Position numbers and translations under genes: made by a program
From: Myxococcales bacterium
GTDB lineage: Bacteria > Myxococcota_A > Polyangia > Polyangiales > JADJMO01
Assembly: GCA_016709545.1 (NCBI GenBank)
Contig: JADJMO010000002.1
Coordinates: forward strand, 248,001 to 312,000
Reading direction: 5' to 3'
Length of the DNA: 64,000 nucleotides
Part shown: one piece after another, positions 27,616 to 35,969 of the stretch
Position numbering within the stretch: the first letter of the stretch is position 1
Layout of the letters: each line of letters starts with the position of its first letter
Notes under the pieces: model-generated
What the model was told of the DNA's origin: nothing
What the model saw: the letters and a program-made list of their open reading frames with translations, nothing else
Databases searched by the model: none

Positions 27616-28017
27616 CTACGCGGGGACTGCGTTCGGGGGCGGGGGCACCGTCGCCCGCGCCAGCAAGAGTCGCGCGATCTCCGCGGTCGGCAGGCTCTTG
27701 GACAGGATCGGGATCCCATGGCTCGCGTAGAAGACCAGCTCGGACTCGTCGAGATCGAAGCCGGTCCACACGAGCGAGCGACGGAGCAGCGCGAGGTCGC
27801 GTGAGGCGAGCTCGGCCAGCAGATCGATGCCGTCCGCGCCGGGCATCTCGAGATCGGTCAGCAGCACGTCGAACACCGCGCTCCGGTCGATCTGCGCGAG
27901 CGCCTCGGTGGCGTTGGCCGCGTGGGTGACCTCGAAGAAGCCCTCGAGCACGCGAGCGGCCGCGCGGCGAAGTCGGTTGTCGTCGTCGACGAGTAACAGA
28001 CGCGGCTTTGGAGACAT
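27616..28017 (-). CDS. Stand-alone response-regulator receiver protein (paralog)
   Basis: A 133-residue receiver closely related to the one at 24886-25257, with the same LLLVDD, LLTDLEMPG phospho-site, VWTG and LLSK/LSKSLPTAEI switch regions, all intact. It adds a Pro-rich tail. ATG 28017 is chosen because GAGAGGTGGGGGC stands just before it; a start 18 bp upstream also exists. It has no output domain and no adjacent kinase. The 5' ends of the two paralogs face the same way, 2.76 kb apart. Confidence 0.88.
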   Translation of the reverse strand: MSPKPRLLLVDDDNRLRRAAARVLEGFFEVTHAANATEALAQIDRSAVFDVLLTDLEMPGADGIDLLAELASRDLALLRRSLVWTGFDLDESELVFYASHGIPILSKSLPTAEIARLLLARATVPPPPNAVPA

Positions 28018-28156
28018 GCCCCCACCTCTCTCCACCAGGGTACTCCGCTACGGCTCGCTACGGCAGCGGTCGTCGCAGGCTCGGCGCAAGCGGTGGGAAG
28101 GGGCCGCTCTCGGAATGGACAGTCGCGTCAGCTCGGTGAATCGGCCGTCCTGCAGC

Positions 28157-28678
28157 ATGGGCTCGCGCGGTCTGTTCGTCGCGTCTTCGCTGGCCGTCCT
28201 CGGCTGCAACGAGGTAGCCCCATTTGCATCGACGATCTACGACGCCAGCACGATCAAGCCGGTGACCGACGCCGGCACCGAACCGGCGACCGAGGTCGTC
28301 GAGCCGCTCGTCTACGAGTGCGCCGAGGATGGCCGCGCGCCGGAGGGGGATGCGGCGGATGCGGACGCGGGAGCGTCGGACGCTGACGCTGCGGCGTCGG
28401 ATGCGGACGCTGGCCTGTGTTCCAAGGTGGACCCCGACGTCATGGGCTTCTGTGACGAGGTGCGCGCGATCGTCCACGCCGACTGGCCGAGCGTCGAGGC
28501 CGAGCTGTGTCGGGCGGGCGTTCTTCGCTGCACACCGATCCCTCCCGACAAGGATGGGCCACGGATGTGGTGCCGGGTCGCCGTGCACTACCCCCGGACC
28601 GAGGAGGATCGCCGGCGCATCTGCGCCGTCGCCGCGCTCGCCTTCGTCGACGGGGTCGGCTGCTACGTGGCGAAGTGA
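28157..28678 (+). CDS. Small lipoprotein with Asp/Ala-rich linker
   Basis: A 173-residue lipoprotein (FVASSLAVLGC). After the signal is a low-complexity Asp/Ala/Gly segment (repeats of DAD and SDADA) followed by a compact Cys-bearing C-terminal domain (LCSKV, FCDEV, LCRAG, RCTP, WCRV, ICAV, GCYV) with paired cysteines, probably disulfide-bonded. No family recognised. ATG 28157 gives the signal directly; ATG 28115 would add 14 residues before it. Confidence 0.65.
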   Translation: MGSRGLFVASSLAVLGCNEVAPFASTIYDASTIKPVTDAGTEPATEVVEPLVYECAEDGRAPEGDAADADAGASDADAAASDADAGLCSKVDPDVMGFCDEVRAIVHADWPSVEAELCRAGVLRCTPIPPDKDGPRMWCRVAVHYPRTEEDRRRICAVAALAFVDGVGCYVAK

Positions 28679-28708
28679 GCCCGTCTCCCGTCGCGACGCA
28701 CCAACCCC

Positions 28709-29380
28709 TCAGCGACGACGCGTGGTTCTGCGAAGCGTCCAGCTGCCGACCCACAACGCGAGTGCCATCCAAGCCGATTCACCTGGGCCCCTCCTCGTCG
28801 CGCACCCCACACATCCGACGGTCTTCGGACCCACCGTCGACGTGTTCGTGGGCGCCGGCGTGGGCGCGACGGAAGCCAGGGGGGCGACGGCCAGCGATGC
28901 GCTCGGTGTCGGTGTCGTCGCCGATGTCGTGCTGGATGGCGAAGGCAGTCCTCCCGGCCCCATCGCCTCCATGTCCGCCCTCGCGGAGCCGCTATCGGCC
29001 TTTGCAGTCCGCGAACAGACGAAGATCGTCAGCGGCTCGGCGCGCAGGGCATACACGAGCCATCGCGACCCCACGGTCGTCATCTCGACCTCGAATCCGC
29101 AGGGCGAAGCCGACCGCGCCACGACCGTCGCGGGCAGCGCGCCCTTGTAGACGCGCTCCACGGAGAACGTGACGTCGGGGCGTTGCCCCGCGGCCACGCC
29201 GATCACCCTTCCGACGAAGACCGCCTGGGACTCGCCGCGGGCGGTCGACAGAACAGGTGCTGGCCCGCAGCTGCAAGCAGACGCGACGCCGGAGCCCACG
29301 CGCGGCCAGCCACCGACGGCCAGCACGAGCCCGACCGAAGCCGCGCACACCGCCGCAAGGATGCGTCGCCGAGGAACCAT
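28709..29380 (-). CDS. Exported NTR/TIMP-like MYXO-CTERM protein
   Basis: A 223-residue surface protein. The signal peptide is followed by CSCGPAPVLST and then AVFVGRVIGVA, a pattern seen in small NTR (netrin/TIMP)-fold domains of myxobacteria, with a matching Cys later (SPCGFEVEM, IFVCSRT). A long Ser/Thr/Pro/Ala linker leads to GCVGCATRR, a hydrophobic helix and an Arg-rich end (RTTRRR), the MYXO-CTERM anchor. NTR-fold proteins often inhibit or bind proteases; here that is only a guess. ATG 29380 directly precedes the signal. Confidence 0.75.
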   Translation of the reverse strand: MVPRRRILAAVCAASVGLVLAVGGWPRVGSGVASACSCGPAPVLSTARGESQAVFVGRVIGVAAGQRPDVTFSVERVYKGALPATVVARSASPCGFEVEMTTVGSRWLVYALRAEPLTIFVCSRTAKADSGSARADMEAMGPGGLPSPSSTTSATTPTPSASLAVAPLASVAPTPAPTNTSTVGPKTVGCVGCATRRGPGESAWMALALWVGSWTLRRTTRRR

Positions 29381-29403
29381 CGAGAGCCAGGCAAGCGGAG
29401 CGA

Positions 29404-29886
29404 TCACTTCGTGTCGAGGAACTTGTCGATGGCCTTCTCCGCCGACTGCTCCCCGACCACGACCAGGGTGGCGCGCCCCACCGTGAGCCACTGCTTGGCC
29501 GCGCGCAGGACCATCTCGGGTGTCACCGCGGCCAGGCGCGCGTCGAGCCCCCGTGCCCACGCGATGGTGCGACCGGCGCCCGCGAGGGAGGCGAGCGCAT
29601 CGGCGGTCTCGACCTCGCTGCTGAAGGCCTCGGCGAGGTGCGTTGCCTCCCGCTTGCGGTACTCGTCGAGGTAGGTCTGACTCGGTGGCTTCACGGCGAG
29701 CTCGTCGAGCACCCGCCGGATCTCGCGCAGCGCGTCGCCCACGTGGGCCATGTCCACGTCGGTGTGGATCGAGATCGGGCCCGCGCTCCGCGTGAGGCGG
29801 CGGCTCGCGCCCACGCCGTAGGTCCAGCCGTGCTCGATGCGGAGCACCTCGTAGAGCCGGTTCCGCAGGAAGGCGCCAGCACCCAC
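29404..29886 (-). pseudogene. C-terminal fragment of an M16-family zinc peptidase
   Basis: The readable part (about 160 residues) matches only the end of the second domain of M16 peptidases: FLRNRLYEVLRIEHGWTYGVGA, a form of the LREExGxxY region, and the downstream helices. It has no HxxEH and no N-terminal domain. The frame stays open for a few codons upstream but no earlier homology is visible, and the truncation falls about 180 bp from a tRNA fragment. The start GTG 29886 is only the first codon available, not evidence of expression. Other full-length M16 genes are at 41.3 and 42.7 kb. Confidence 0.65.
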
Positions 29887-30062
29887 CGCTGTCGCGTCCC
29901 GCGCCGTCGCGCGCGCCTTGTCGCATCCGGCGCGTGTGCGTCGTGCGCTGCCGAGCGCGGTATGTCGCGTCCTGTCGCGTTCCGCGCGACCAGCGGTTCA
30001 GGGCCGCTCCGGCAGGAAACGGAGGTGCATACTCGCGATCCGAAGTCGCCTGGAAATCTCGG

Positions 30063-30109
30063 AGCCAACCATGGGATTTGAACCCACGACCTGCGGTTTA
30101 CGAAACCGC
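30063..30109 (-). tRNA. 3' half of a tRNA-Thr(CGT) gene (fragment, probable att core)
   Basis: Minus strand: anticodon stem GCGGT/ACCGC with loop TTCGTAA (anticodon CGT at 30100-30102), variable loop, T-arm around TTCAAAT and acceptor strand GGTTGGC. The matching 5' acceptor strand (GCCAACC) and a normal D-arm are not found upstream, so this is only the 3' half of a tRNA. Integrative elements leave exactly such 3' tRNA copies at their ends. Repeats likely used by an integrase follow. Confidence 0.7.
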
Positions 30110-30170
30110 CGGCCTCCTGACGGCCAGGCTCACGAGAGGCCAGGAATCCTGCCGGTTCGGTGGCCGGGGC

Positions 30171-30259
30171 GATCTACAAAACAACGTTGAGGAGGCAGGA
30201 AACGAGGAAACGAACAGGAAACGAGTGGGTGCGTCGTGGAAACGAATGCGTTGTAGATC
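30171..30259. repeat. Short direct and inverted repeats beside the tRNA fragment
   Basis: Four direct copies of GGAAACGA begin at 30198, 30206, 30217 and 30238. They lie between an inverted pair GATCTACAA (30171) and TTGTAGATC (ending about 30259). Such small repeats next to a tRNA 3' end resemble the arm-type integrase sites of an att region. The IS66 left end begins only a few bases to the right. No integrase gene is nearby. Confidence 0.6.
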
Positions 30260-30336
30260 ACGCGGAGTAAGCGCTGCACGAACCCCGTCTCGACCCAGCT
30301 CACCTGAGGCCGCAGGCTGGGAGGGTGAGTCCGAGG

Positions 30337-32025
30337 TCAGCGCGCTCCCGACTGCTGTTCCGCGAGCGGCGCGGGGATGCTGACATCGCCGACCTCCCGC
30401 GCGAGCTGGTCGGGGTCGAGCCTGGCGCGGGTGCTGGCCCAGTGCAGCGGCGCCAGCTCGAGGTAGCGATCGCGCGGCCAGTGGGCGAGGAGACGGAAGA
30501 TGTCGCGCAGGTAGGTCTCGGGATCGAGGCCGTGGAGGCGAGCGGAGGCGATGACGGAGAAGAGATGGCTGGCGGCGTCGGCGTGATCGTCGCTACCCGA
30601 GAACAGCCAGGCCTTGCGGCCCACAGCCACGCGTCGGAGCTCGCGCTCCGAGCGGTTGTTGTCGAGGAGCAGTCCTCCGTTCTCGAGCACACGGACCAGC
30701 GCGGGGCGTTGACGAACGGCGTACCCGAGCGCAGTGCGCAGGAGGCCACGCTGCTCGCGCACGAGTGCGTACTGCTGGTCGGCCCAGGCAAAGAAGGCCT
30801 CGATGTGTGGGCGCAGGTGCACCTGTCGGAGCCGACCTATTTCGGAAGGTGGCTTGGCGCGCCAGCCAGCATCGAGCTCGAAGATGCGGCCAATCCGGGC
30901 GAGCCCTTCTCGTGCGACGACGTCACGGGCGATCGTCGCCTCCCAGAACTTGCGTCTCGCGTGCGCCCAACATCCGACCTCGTGCGGGACGGCCCGATCG
31001 GGATCGTCTTCCGGATCGTCAGGGTCGGGCGGCCGGAACAGCGCGTCGTAGACGCTCTTGGCGTCAGCCTGCACGTAGCCCTTGAAGCCGTGGAGCATCT
31101 GGCCGACGAAGGCCGCTGTTTCCTTCTGCGTATACTCAAACAGCACGTGGTCGCGATCGGCAACGAGGACGAAGTAGTGACCGCGGCGACAGGGCTTGTG
31201 GCCCTTCTCGTGGGTGCGAATGGGCTGAATCGCGACGCCGGTGGCGTCGGTCGCGATGCAGAAGGCGCGAGCGAGGGCATCCGCCTTCATGGCAGCGACA
31301 ACGGTCGCGCCGAGAGTCGCGCCCGCGTCCTCGAGCCACCTGCACATCGTACCGCGGTCAACGGGCACGCCGTCGCGCGCGAACCGGTCCTCGATGCGGT
31401 GCAGAGGCAGGCCATCGCAGTGCTTTTCGGTGGCGATGTGCGCGAGCATCGAGGGCGCCGCGAGCGAGCGCGCGAACGTCTCGACAGGCATTGGCGTGGT
31501 CTCGACAACAGACCTGCCCTGCGTGTCGACGGTCCGATACTTGACCCGCGCGATCAGCAGTCGGCGCATCCCACCGCGCTGCCAGGCGAGCTTGCAGCTC
31601 TCCTCGAAGCCGATGCGCTCGGCCTTGCCCTGGGCGACGAGGTCGTCGAAGAGCGGATCGGACAGCTCCACACGAACCTCCTCGATCGAGGCCTTGCGCA
31701 GGTCACGTCGCCCGGTCGGGCGCGCCTTGGTCTTCGTGGGAGTCGGGCTGTCCTCAGACGGATCCGCACCGCCCAGGCGGTCGAGCTCGGCGAGCTTCTC
31801 CGCGAACTCGAGCTCGAGTTGCGCGCTGTCGACACGCTCGGCCTTGGCAACGAAGATCCGCCGCTTGAGCAGCTCGAGCTCCTGCCGAAGTCGCTCATGG
31901 GACGCGCGGAGGACGTCGCGCTCGCGCAGGAGTGCAGCGACGCGATCACGCTCCGCGCTGAGTGCCGCCTCGAGCGCTGCGATGCGCGCGTCGGCGCTCG
32001 AATCGGCGGCGGTCGGCGTCGGCAT
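30337..32025 (-). CDS. tnpC: IS66 transposase TnpC
   Basis: The 562-residue DDE-type transposase of the element. It has the N-terminal leucine-zipper-like coiled coil (residues about 15-65, RIAALEAALSAERDRVAALL), a Lys/Arg-rich region, the zf-IS66-like segment and the long transposase_IS66 domain with the ALARAFCIATDATGV and GCWAHARRKFWEA motifs, ending with the NNRSERELR C-terminal helix. It is intact. tnpB lies 65 bp upstream. Confidence 0.95.
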   Translation of the reverse strand: MPTPTAADSSADARIAALEAALSAERDRVAALLRERDVLRASHERLRQELELLKRRIFVAKAERVDSAQLELEFAEKLAELDRLGGADPSEDSPTPTKTKARPTGRRDLRKASIEEVRVELSDPLFDDLVAQGKAERIGFEESCKLAWQRGGMRRLLIARVKYRTVDTQGRSVVETTPMPVETFARSLAAPSMLAHIATEKHCDGLPLHRIEDRFARDGVPVDRGTMCRWLEDAGATLGATVVAAMKADALARAFCIATDATGVAIQPIRTHEKGHKPCRRGHYFVLVADRDHVLFEYTQKETAAFVGQMLHGFKGYVQADAKSVYDALFRPPDPDDPEDDPDRAVPHEVGCWAHARRKFWEATIARDVVAREGLARIGRIFELDAGWRAKPPSEIGRLRQVHLRPHIEAFFAWADQQYALVREQRGLLRTALGYAVRQRPALVRVLENGGLLLDNNRSERELRRVAVGRKAWLFSGSDDHADAASHLFSVIASARLHGLDPETYLRDIFRLLAHWPRDRYLELAPLHWASTRARLDPDQLAREVGDVSIPAPLAEQQSGAR

Positions 32026-32089
32026 GGCGGAGCCATGAGTAACTACGCCCTTGCTCGTTGTCGATCCTCTCGCGTGAGAAAAGTGCGTG

Positions 32090-32446
32090 TCAGTGGATGC
32101 GCGATCGCTTGCCCTTGGTCGTCTCCGCCTCGGCCTCGACCTCGATCCCGTCGAGCAGATCGTCGAGCTCGCGATCGGTCAGGGCCACACAGGCCGCACC
32201 CGCGATGGCCGGCGTGGGGATGCGGAACGTCCCGCGGTCCAGGCGCTTGTAGAACACACACATGCCGGTGCCATCGAAGAAGAGCACCTTGAGCGCATCT
32301 CGCCGCCGACCGAAGAACACGAACAGCGAACCGCCTCGGGCGTCGCGGCCGACCCGCTCGCCGACGACCCCGCGCAGGCGGTCGAAACCCCAGCGCAGGT
32401 CGATCGGGTCGAGCCCGACGTAGATCTCCACGCCGTGCGGGATCAT
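32090..32446 (-). CDS. tnpB: IS66 accessory protein TnpB
   Basis: A 118-residue protein of the IS66 Orf2 family: IPHGVEIYVGLDPIDLRWGFDRLRGVV, then SLFVFFGRRRDALKVLFFDGTGMCVFYKRLDRGTF, all typical. The second ORF of IS66 is needed for transposition but has no known enzyme activity. Its ATG overlaps the tnpA stop (ATGA), so the two are translated together. Confidence 0.95.
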   Translation of the reverse strand: MIPHGVEIYVGLDPIDLRWGFDRLRGVVGERVGRDARGGSLFVFFGRRRDALKVLFFDGTGMCVFYKRLDRGTFRIPTPAIAGAACVALTDRELDDLLDGIEVEAEAETTKGKRSRIH

Positions 32447-32744
32447 GCGCGCTCCTGCAGGATCGACAGGACCGCTGCGAGGGTCTCGTGGTCGAAGCCG
32501 CGGGTGACCTGAATGCGGGCGCCGCCGATCTCGACCACGACGGGATTGTCCATCACTGGCGCGAGCATCGGTGCCCCACCCGCACCTTGCGGGTCCGGCG
32601 CTCACGCAACTCGCGCTCGATGTGGTGGGCGGCGTTGCGCAGACCGCCGGCCGTGAAGTCGCGTCCGCGGCAGAACTCCGTCGAGCTCAGCCCGCTCGCT
32701 CGCCACTCAGACACCCGCTTGGTCCAGACCGCCCGATCCGCCAT
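32443..32744 (-). pseudogene. tnpA: IS66 accessory protein TnpA, one frameshift
   Basis: The N-terminal frame (MADRAVWTKRVSEWRASGLS ending KVRVGHRCSRQ) and the C-terminal frame (APMLAPVMDNPVVVEIGGAR to SILQERA) belong to one TnpA-type protein of about 100 residues. They are joined if one G is added to the G-run read on the minus strand (plus-strand C at 32574-32577). The rest of the element is intact, so sequencing error or a very recent break is likely. Confidence 0.75.
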
Positions 32745-32806
32745 CGCCGACAGTGCGTGTCACGCCGAGAGGGCGATCGGCCAGACGGGGTCCATGCAGC
32801 GGTTAC

Positions 32807-33801
32807 ACCTACCAAGACGACCGCCACCAGCGCAGCCCGTGCAACGTTGATTGCGCTGCGTGGGCGTGGCGCCGGGCGTTCAGGCAAGTGTCACGACACG
32901 TGCGCGGTGGATGCGGACTGTCCTTGCGGCGCTGGGCAGCGGTGCTCGACGGGTCTGACAACCGATCCGCCAGCGCCGGATGGAACATGCTTCAACTGCA
33001 AGCAGGTCGCTGACGAGTGTAGCGCGCAGAATCCCTGTTGCGATGGAACGAAGTGCGCGCCGGCCGCAGACGGTGTCGTTCGATGCTGCAAGCCAAAGGG
33101 GAGGTGTGCATCGTCAACCGCGAGTGCCGCAAGGGGACGGTCTGTCGTCTGCGGTTCCGCTGCCGCCCGGGGTGTTCGCGCCGGGCACCTGCGACGCCTG
33201 TGCGGTTTCTGGCGAATCGTGCCGAGTTTCGATGAGTGCCGCGAAGGGTCCTGTGTCAGCGGCGTCTGTAAGAAGTCGTGTTTCGCCTGGGGCGGCCTCG
33301 CAGCGTCGCCGGTGCGAAGGGGGAGTGTGCGAAGGGAAAGACGGAACGCGATGCGCTTGGCAACGCCACGTGCGTCGGACCGAATCCGGTGCCAGAGTCT
33401 TGCAATGGCAAGGACGACGACTGCGACGGCAAGGTCGCGATAACCTGCCCCGGAGAGTTGCACCACCACCCCCACGGGTTGCCAGGACAGCTTTTCAGCT
33501 TCGGGAGCTTCGCATGCTCTGGGACATCCAAAGTCCGCAAGCCAACCCCGAGTAGCTGGTGCGGTGAAGGCGGGGCGTCTGCGGCAACTCGATACCAGGT
33601 GGTGGCGGCTACTGCGGAACGTGCGCAGCGACACCCTGCACTCTGGGTGGTGTTGCCCCGTGCGTTCCGAATACCCAGTGCAAAGAAGACCCCCCGGGCA
33701 GTGGCACGCACTGCATACGTCGAGATGGGTGCGGCTTCTTCGTTCCCAAGTGCTGGCGTCCAGCGCAGCTCGACTCGTGTTGTGTCACCTGCGCTCCATG
33801 A
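32807..33801 (+). pseudogene. Cys-rich repeat protein, broken by many frameshifts
   Basis: All three plus frames carry pieces of one long cysteine-rich exported protein. The order is: CHDTCAVDADCPCGAGQRC; a pair-cysteine section to CCKPKG; GEVCIVNRECRKGTVC; GTCDACAVSGESC; DECREGSCVSGVCKKSC; NPVPESCNGKDDDCDGKV, a MopE-like metal-binding type motif; CTTTPTGCQD; then YCGTCAATPCTLGG to DSCCVTCAP ending TGA 33801. At least six single-base frame changes are needed to join them, and the 5' end is cut by the IS66 right end. No intact start is left. Base composition is lower in GC than neighbours. Confidence 0.6.
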
Positions 33802-33812
33802 GGGACCGGAAC

Positions 33813-34758
33813 ATGCGTACTAGCGCAGGCCTGCTCCTGGTGACCGTGATCGCATGCAGTGGCAAGGTCACTGAACTCCCGCTCGCACGGCCATCGTGCG
33901 CATCTGGAGCACCCGGCGCAGGCATGAACTGTGGTGTCGACGGAAAGACCGACTGCTGCGCGTCGGCAGCGATTCCGGGCGGCTCCTTTGGCCGGCTCAA
34001 CCAATCGAAGTGGCCAGCGACGTTGAGCCCGTTTCGGCTCGATGTCTTCGAGGTCACGGTTGGACGCTACCGCGCGTTCGCTGAGGCCTACCCGTCTTCC
34101 CGACCCAAGGTGGGGGATGGCGCGCACCCACGTATCGTGGGGTCGGGCTGGAAAGCGGAATGGACCGAACTGCTGCCAAAGACGCGAGAAGAGTTGGTTG
34201 GCTTTCTGAAGTGCAAGGCAGGCGACACCACGTGCAAGGATGAGTTCACGACTTGGACCGACACTCCCGGCGCGAAGGAGAAGATGCCTGCGTCACGGGT
34301 GAGCTGGCTCGAGGCGTTCGCATTCTGCGCTTGGGACGGTGGGCGACTGCCAACCGACGCTGAATGGAACTACGTGGCGGTGGGCGGAGACGAACAGCGA
34401 AAGTATCCATGGGGCAGTTTGCCAGCCGACCTCGCGAGCCGTGCTGAAGTTCACTCCAACGGCCTCGCAGACCGAGGTGGGGTCGGCGCCAGCAGGAGTC
34501 GCTCGTTGGGGTGTGCTGGACCTTGCAGGGAGTCGCATCGAATTCGTCCGCGACACCACTGGAGCGGACCGTCCTGATGGACCGCTACCGCTGCCCTGCA
34601 TCGACTGCATACGGTCCGACGGCGAGAAGTTGTTTCTGACGCGCGATGCGAGCTGGTCGGTTGACGGTGCGAACGCGAATGTCGGCGAGTGGTATCCAGC
34701 GTCGGGTGGGGCAAGGGAGCGCATCGCGGACTTCGGCATCCGCTGCGCGCGGGACTGA
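33813..34758 (+). pseudogene. Sulfatase-modifying-factor (FGE)-like lipoprotein, copy 1, frameshifted
   Basis: Starts with a lipoprotein signal (LLLVTVIACSG). The body is an FGE-sulfatase/SUMF1 fold: GSFGRLNQSKWP, FRLDVFEVTVGRYRAF, AFAFCAWDGGRLPTDAEWNY and later LDLAGSRIEFVRDTTG, FGIRCARD. The typical CxxxC active-site pair of true FGE is not clear, so it may be a binding or structural member. The frame changes once near 34430 (between ADLASRA and VLKFTP), which is one extra base. The stop at 34756-34758 overlaps the start of copy 2 (TGATG). The two copies are close paralogs in tandem. Confidence 0.65.
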
Positions 34759-35813
34759 TGTCGTTGACCATGCGGCCCTCGGTGCGGTCAAATTCCCCGA
34801 TCAGCAGCGCAGACCGACAACAACTACTGCCAAGGCCACCCCCGTGCTCGCTGCCGGAGAGCGCGGGCATCGTCGGGGTTGTCTCGCTGACGTTGTTCGT
34901 GGCCTGTGGTGGGCACGTCGAGGCCGTTTCCAGTGCGCCTGCCTCTTGCGCGAATCGCACCCTGGGGGCAGACACCAGCTGCGGGGCAGGCAAGGACAAG
35001 GACTGTTGTGCCTCCGTCCTCATCGAGGGTGGCACCTACAACAGACTCAACGATGCTCGGTACCCGGCGACCGTTAGCGCGTTCCGATGGACGTGTTCGA
35101 AGTCACCAACGGTCGCTTCCGAGCGTTCCTCGATGCTCTTCCTGGTTCTCGACCAAAGGTCGGTGATGGCGCACACCCAAAGGTCGCCGGGTCAGGTTGG
35201 CAGGCCTCTTGGGACAAGTTCCTCAAGGCTCGCAAGGAGATCGAACTCGGTATGGCTGCGGGGGGGCTCGATGGAAAGTTCCTCACGTGGACTGGTGTGC
35301 CCGGTTCGAACGAGTTCATGCCAGTTGGTGGACTCAGTTGGTACGAGGCCTTCGCCTTCTGTGCCTGGGACGGGGGCCGCCTTCCGACGGACGCCGAATG
35401 GAACTACGTGGCCGTCGGGGGCTCGGAGCAGCAAGTATCCCTGGGGCAGGAGCCGCCGGACCCGACCAGGGCGACGCTGACTTACACGCCGGCGTTCAGG
35501 AAACGGGACACCTGACTCCAGGGGTTCGGCACCGAGAGGAGCCAGCCGCTGGGGAGTCTTCGACATGGCAGGCAGCCGTCGTGAGTTCGTGCGTGATGGC
35601 AGTGCGACCACCACGCCGGACATCGGCATCCCCGTGCCTTGCACCGACTGCTTCCGGCGCGACAACACAGAAACAGGCCATTGGATTCAACGCAACTTCC
35701 ACTGGGTCGCAGGGCCGGAATACGCCAACGTCGGCGAGCGGCTGATGCTCACGTACGAGGAACCAGGGCGCAGCACAGCTGACGGAGTTCGTTGCGTCAG
35801 AGATGTCCGCTGA
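34758..35813 (+). pseudogene. Sulfatase-modifying-factor (FGE)-like lipoprotein, copy 2, frameshifted
   Basis: A second copy of the upstream gene: lipoprotein-like segment GIVGVVSLTLFVACGG, then CCASVLIEGGTYNRLND, and in the next frame DVFEVTNGRFRAFLDALPGSRPKVGDGAHP and AFAFCAWDGGRLPTDAEWNY. The last part REFVRDGSATTTPD to DGVRCVRDVR is in another frame. At least three single-base breaks (about 35090, 35435 and 35540) are needed to join it. Residues on both sides of each break remain as well conserved as in copy 1, so decay, if real, is recent. Confidence 0.6.
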
Positions 35814-35858
35814 CCAAGAAGCCGGTCGAGTCTCCGCGAGCCGATCACGCGCTCGAGG

Positions 35859-35916
35859 CGCAGACGTCTGCGGCTGGACACGCAGACGTCTGCGGGTGGA
35901 CACGCAGACGTCTGCG
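35859..35916. repeat. Three 14-bp palindromes on a 22-bp period
   Basis: CGCAGACGTCTGCG, a perfect palindrome, starts at 35859, 35881 and 35903, i.e. exactly 22 bp apart, with conserved GTGGACA-like spacers. Twenty-two bp is about two helical turns, so bound dimers would face the same side. They lie 54 bp before ATG 35970 and after the broken copy 2 gene. An operator array is the simplest reading; a small tandem repeat is the alternative. Confidence 0.8.
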
Positions 35917-35969
35917 CGTGGAGGCCGAAGGATCCCGCAGAACGCGAGGGAGTGAAGTACGCTGGCGCC

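Larger units (their letters stand above)
30267..32806 (-). mobile_element. IS66-family insertion sequence, complete, about 2.54 kb
   Basis: Ends match as inverted repeats: 30267 reads GTAAGCGCTGCACGAACCCC and the complement from 32806 reads GTAACCGCTGCATGGACCCC. Between them are the three IS66 genes tnpA, tnpB and tnpC in the usual order on the minus strand. Flanking 8-bp sequences (CACGCGGA and ACCTACCA) differ, so no target duplication is left; the element may have recombined after landing or carried one end along. It sits inside the accessory island next to the tRNA fragment. Confidence 0.9.

Noticed and set aside
30063..30150. Intact tRNA-Thr gene
   Set aside because: No 5' acceptor strand pairs with GGTTGGC and the D-arm is not normal, so only the 3' half is present.
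30071..30190. Plus-strand ORF beginning MGFEPTTCGLRNR
   Set aside because: This is the classical false protein made by translating the complement of a tRNA T-arm and anticodon arm.
30198..30245. GGAAACGA copies as a CRISPR array
   Set aside because: Repeats of 8 bp with spacers of 0-13 bp are too short for CRISPR, and no cas gene is near.
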